NCBI GenBank assembly: GCA_964019055.1
Contig: OZ025207.1
Coordinates: forward strand, 19,307,730-19,371,729
Direction: 5' to 3'
Source: Anthopleura xanthogrammica
Taxonomy: Eukaryota > Cnidaria > Anthozoa > Actiniaria > Actiniidae
DNA: 64,000 nucleotides
The translations under genes and the position numbers were made by a program. Of the stretch, positions 61,601 to 64,000 are shown piece after piece. Below the pieces are notes generated by a model that had not been told where the DNA came from, did no database searches, and saw only the letters and a program-made list of their open reading frames with translations. The number at the start of each line of letters is the position of its first letter. The stretch's first letter is position 1.

Positions 61601-63932
61601 AAGTAATAAATTATAATAAATGAGATACAAAAAGTTCAGTATACGTATACTGGTTTCCAATTTGCTCCACTGTCACTCACACACACTACCACTATGTTCT
61701 ATATATTCTATTGATACAACTCTCAACTCACATTTTGATTTTTAGTCTGGTACAGTATTGAGTAAGCATGTAATACTAAGTAATTTGCTAACTTTTTTTT
61801 TTCATTTTTAGAGGACAGTGCGACCCCAGGTGGTGACAACATTTGAGTTACCAGGTTGTACCGACATGTGGACTGTCTTGTCACATAAGGTGGGTTGGTT
61901 GATTTGTGTTTGTCATTCAAAGGTTAAGGAAAAAACTGGTTCAATCAGAGTGCATCATGGGACTGTTTAAGGGGACATATTTCCAAGATTACATCTATTT
62001 CGTCCCCTAGAACATTCCCGCAACGCACTGCAGTGCCATTTTGACTCAGTTTTTCCTCAATCTCAGAGCAGCTAATTACATGTAGATGAATTAATTTCTT
62101 ACACAAAATGTGGTTTGTGACTGACAGTACTGGCTATTTAAATTGAATTCCTTGGTATGACCCCATCTTCAGTGTTTAATTAGTTTTTGTTGTGGAACAT
62201 GAAGCTATTTACTGTATTTTTATTGTTATCATCAAAAGGAGGAGCAAACCGCAGAGGATTCAAAGCATCATTCATTCTTGATACTAAGCCGTCAAGACTC
62301 CAGCATGGTGAGTCATGTTACTGTTCTTGAAACTTGCCAACACGTTACCAACCACTTACCAGCACCTTAATGACCACTTACAGACACCTTATCAACACCT
62401 TAACAACCACTTACTAACACCTTACTGACCACTTACAGAGACCTTATCAACACCTTAACAACCACTTACTAACACCTTACTGACCACTTACAGACACCTT
62501 ATCAACACCTTACCAACCACTTACTAACACCTTACTGACCACTTACAGACACCTTATCAACACCTTACCAACCACTTACTAACACCTTACTGACCACTTA
62601 CAGACATCTTATCAACACCTTACCAACCACTTACTAACACCTTACTGACCACTTACAGACACCTTATCAACACCTTACCAACCACTTACTAACACCTTAC
62701 TGACCACTTACAGACACCTTATCAAAACCTTACCAACCACTTACCAACACCTTACTGACCACTTACAGACACCTTACCAACACCTTACCAACCACTTATC
62801 AAAACCTTACCAACCACTTACCAACACCTTACTGACCACTTACAGACACCTTACCAACACCTTACCAACCACTTACCAACACCTTACTGACCACTTACAG
62901 ACACCTTACCAACACCTTACCAAGCACTTATCAAAACCTTACTGACCACTTACTAACACCTTACTGACCACTTACCACCACCTTACTGACCACTTACCAA
63001 CACCTTACCAACCACTTACTAACACCTTACTGACCACTTACCAACACCTTACTGACAACTTACCAACACCTTACCAACCACTTACTAACACCTTACTGAC
63101 CACTTACCAACACTTTAGCAACCACTTACTGACACAACATATGGTGCAGGTTGATCATGATAGCCATAACTGACATGTGTCAATCATTTTCCAGGTTTTA
63201 AAGACAGAACAAGAGATAATGGAGCTGGATAATTCAGGGTTCACTACTCAACATCCCACCATCTTTGCCGGTAACCTAGGGAATGGAAGATACATTTTAC
63301 AGATTACTCCTCTGGGTATACGTCTCTTAGAAGGAGGTTGGTATATACTTGCGAAGCAAGAAAGCTTAAGTAATGAATCACAGCTAGTTTTGCTGTAAAT
63401 CATATTTTTTACAACCAGCACTCCCCGTTGGGGCTCTTCCTTGAGGTTTGCTCCACACACATTACCACTACATTCTATATTTACAACATACAATACTCAA
63501 CTCGGAAAACCAAGAACCTGGAGAAAAACCCTTGTGACAAGGGAGTGAACAACACATAAACAAACTCAACTCAAATGATTATAATCCAGCCTGAGCCAGG
63601 GCACAAACCCAGACCACAGTAGTGAGAGGCGAGCAGAAAGCCACTACGCCACCTATTCCACCCACGTTACAAGGGTCACTATCACAAATAGAATCATCTA
63701 TAGAATACAAGTTTTTTTCTGAACATGACCCATTTTTCTGTGGACTATTTTTCCTGCAGTGAACCAGGTACAGCACATTCCAATGGACTCAGGTTTATCA
63801 TCCATCATCTGGTGTTCCTTAGCAGACCCTTATGTCATACTGATGACAGCTGATGGCTCTGTTATCTTCCTGGAATTCACTATGGATGCAAATGGACCAA
63901 GCCTTACTGTATCTAGACCTCCTGTCAGTCAG
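53313..63932 (+). CDS. CPSF1: CPSF1 (CPSF160), first 21 exons, 3'-partial
   Basis: The 160-kDa scaffold subunit of the cleavage and polyadenylation specificity factor. With WDR33, CPSF30 and FIP1 it recognises AAUAAA in nuclear pre-mRNA. The start [20 protein letters not shown] is nearly the family consensus, so the N-terminus is secure. 662 codons are visible, a little under half of the usual 1,400-1,450 residues. Conserved blocks include [53 protein letters not shown] and [18 protein letters not shown]. The visible part covers the first beta-propeller and the start of the next. All joins are phase-consistent. The gene continues beyond the window after the GTATGG donor at 63933. Confidence 0.97.
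54766..55015. repeat. (GAT/ATG)n-rich degenerate microsatellite
   Basis: Mixed GATGATGGTGATG units with TGCATGATG insertions; CPSF1 intron 4. A similar (CAT)n stretch lies at 190-310 in CARMIL intron 1. Confidence 0.8.
55384..55632. mobile_element. Hairpin MITE (about 250 bp)
   Basis: GACGGCCATCAATCAAAAAA and TCTTTGATTGATGGCCGT are inverted. AAACTAGGAAAATTACATTT and CTTTAATTCAGTC with their inverses lie within, and the outer GATGTCTCATTTGCC pairs with GGCAAACGAGACATC. CPSF1 intron 5. Confidence 0.85.
55660..55850. mobile_element. Family-D MITE, degenerate copy
   Basis: Contains CATTAAAAGTCTGTGGGAT, TTCTTTACATTAAAAATGTA and CAAGGCTAAATCTGTGC, in the order seen in the right half of the 45208 element. 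CPSF1 intron 5. Confidence 0.55.
56335..56538. mobile_element. Family-B MITE, copy 2
   Basis: Same ends and inner TGTCCCGGATGT motif as the copy at 7647-7854, but in a CPSF1 intron. The right arm has GTTTGACGTCATAG with ATGCCATATTCGAAAAGGG. Confidence 0.85.
58698..59213. mobile_element. TIR element (about 0.5 kb) in CPSF1 intron 10
   Basis: The terminal inverted repeat is AAAGTGCTAGTCTTACGAGA on the left and TCTCGTAAGACTAGCACTTT on the right, extending to GAATGACACT. The 450-bp interior has no coding potential. Confidence 0.85.
59468..63932 (+). CDS. CPSF1: CPSF1 exons 11-21
   Basis: Exons: 59468-59558, 59844-59863 (20 nt), 60198-60255, 60575-60648, 60809-60877, 61146-61151 (6 nt), 61266-61346, 61812-61889, 62239-62307, 63195-63336, 63760-63932. 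Exon 13 carries the basic [10 protein letters not shown], a plausible nuclear-localisation segment. Exons 15-18 read through conserved [17 protein letters not shown] and [13 protein letters not shown]. Exon 19 lies in the acidic linker, then [20 protein letters not shown]. Intron 19 is almost wholly satellite. Confidence 0.94.
60295..60380 (-). mobile_element. SINE fragment (core)
   Basis: CAACTCACAGATCAAATTGG and GGAAAACCTGGAGAAAAACC match the SINE core. It is followed by AATTAAAAT-rich simple sequence. CPSF1 intron 13. Confidence 0.55.
60916..61084. mobile_element. Family-C MITE, copy 3
   Basis: Degenerate hairpin with CCACTTTCGATATTCTGG at the left and the loop AAAGATATATTAGGATTAG. It lies 62 bases upstream of the CPSF1 microexon. 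Confidence 0.8.
61146..61151 (+). CDS. CPSF1: CPSF1 6-nt microexon (Glu-Glu)
   Basis: AACAG|GAAGAG|GTAAGA: a perfect AG acceptor and GTAAGA donor flank six bases. Exon 15 ends ...EPGFLS and exon 17 begins FSESLDPD. Vertebrate CPSF1 reads FLSEEF here, so the two Glu codons restore exactly the conserved peptide in phase 0. Confidence 0.88.
61661..61740 (-). mobile_element. SINE tail fragment
   Basis: CACACACACTACCACTATGT and CAACTCTCAACTCACA match the SINE tail. CPSF1 intron 17. Confidence 0.6.
62334..63130. repeat. 11-bp monomer satellite with 55-bp higher-order period
   Basis: Monomers of the CACCTTACYRA type (CCACTTACAGA, CACCTTATCAA, CACCTTACCAA, CCACTTACTAA, CACCTTACTGA) repeat as a five-monomer, 55-bp block. 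The array degrades into single-monomer shuffles towards the right. It fills most of CPSF1 intron 19 and stops 65 bases before exon 20. Confidence 0.9.
63402..63665 (-). mobile_element. tRNA-derived SINE, near full length
   Basis: On the minus strand the tRNA-like head (about 63665-63577) has GGTGGCGTAGTGG-type box A and TGGGTTTGTGCCC-type box B. It is followed by a core with GGTTTTTCTCCAGGTTC, then a tail with GTAGTGGTAATGTGTGTGG and AGAGCCCCAACGGGGAGTG, ending in AT-rich sequence. It is the reference copy for the many partial copies here. CPSF1 intron 20. Confidence 0.75.
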
Positions 63933-64000
63933 GTATGGAGATTGTTACTGTCCCTTCCCCTGTTAGTCAGTCACTCAGCTAGTTGGGCAGTCAGTCAGTC

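Noticed and set aside
62334..63130. Regularly spaced repeats that might suggest a CRISPR array
   Set aside because: There are no unique spacers; it is a continuous tandem satellite in a eukaryotic intron.

Overview
The window reads as nuclear genomic DNA of an animal, most likely an early-branching metazoan such as an anthozoan cnidarian. This is inferred from vertebrate-like intron-rich orthologues of conserved animal genes, AT-rich introns of a few hundred bases, and a dense load of short hairpin transposons and tRNA-derived SINEs. No rRNA, organelle, bacterial or viral gene was recognised, and the species cannot be fixed from the sequence alone.

Four genes are supported. (1) Positions 37-30260, plus strand: the 3' 36 exons of a CARMIL-family gene (LRRC16 family, actin capping-protein regulator). 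It holds leucine-rich repeats, a helical region, a CPI-like capping-protein motif (exon at 20445-20637), a clear CSI motif (exon at 26332-26690) and a Pro/Lys/Glu-rich tail. The N-terminus lies upstream of the window. (2) Positions 32191-44949, plus strand: a complete 20-exon ITFG1 gene (T-cell immunomodulatory protein, TIP/LINKIN family; 622 codons). (3) Positions 47349-50627, minus strand: a C2H2 zinc-finger gene with three supported exons, 5' end unresolved. (4) Positions 53313-63932, plus strand: the first 21 exons of CPSF1 (160-kDa subunit of the cleavage and polyadenylation factor), running off the right edge. Exon joins were checked by codon phase; the one failure is in CARMIL between 2873 and 3405.

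Most of the rest is repeats. At least seven recurrent hairpin (MITE-like) families are scattered across introns of unrelated genes. The 134-bp TA-GACCCCTTG family has nine copies. A tRNA-derived SINE family appears in many full and truncated copies. A 4.1-kb near-perfect giant palindrome flanked by TTAA (10258-14379) sits in a CARMIL intron with at least three smaller inverted-repeat elements nested in its loop.

Tandem arrays include a 529-bp uninterrupted GAA/TTC run in the zinc-finger intron, a 70-bp minisatellite in an ITFG1 intron, an 11-bp monomer array with 55-bp higher-order period in a CPSF1 intron, and an array of about 22 bp inside the giant palindrome.

The genes are not an operon and have no obvious joint function. 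The most notable items are the TTAA-bounded nested palindrome, the GAA/TTC tract beside a tRNA-like SINE head, a 6-nt microexon in CPSF1, the widely spaced CPI/CSI motifs of CARMIL, and RFX-type X-box palindromes upstream of ITFG1 and in introns.
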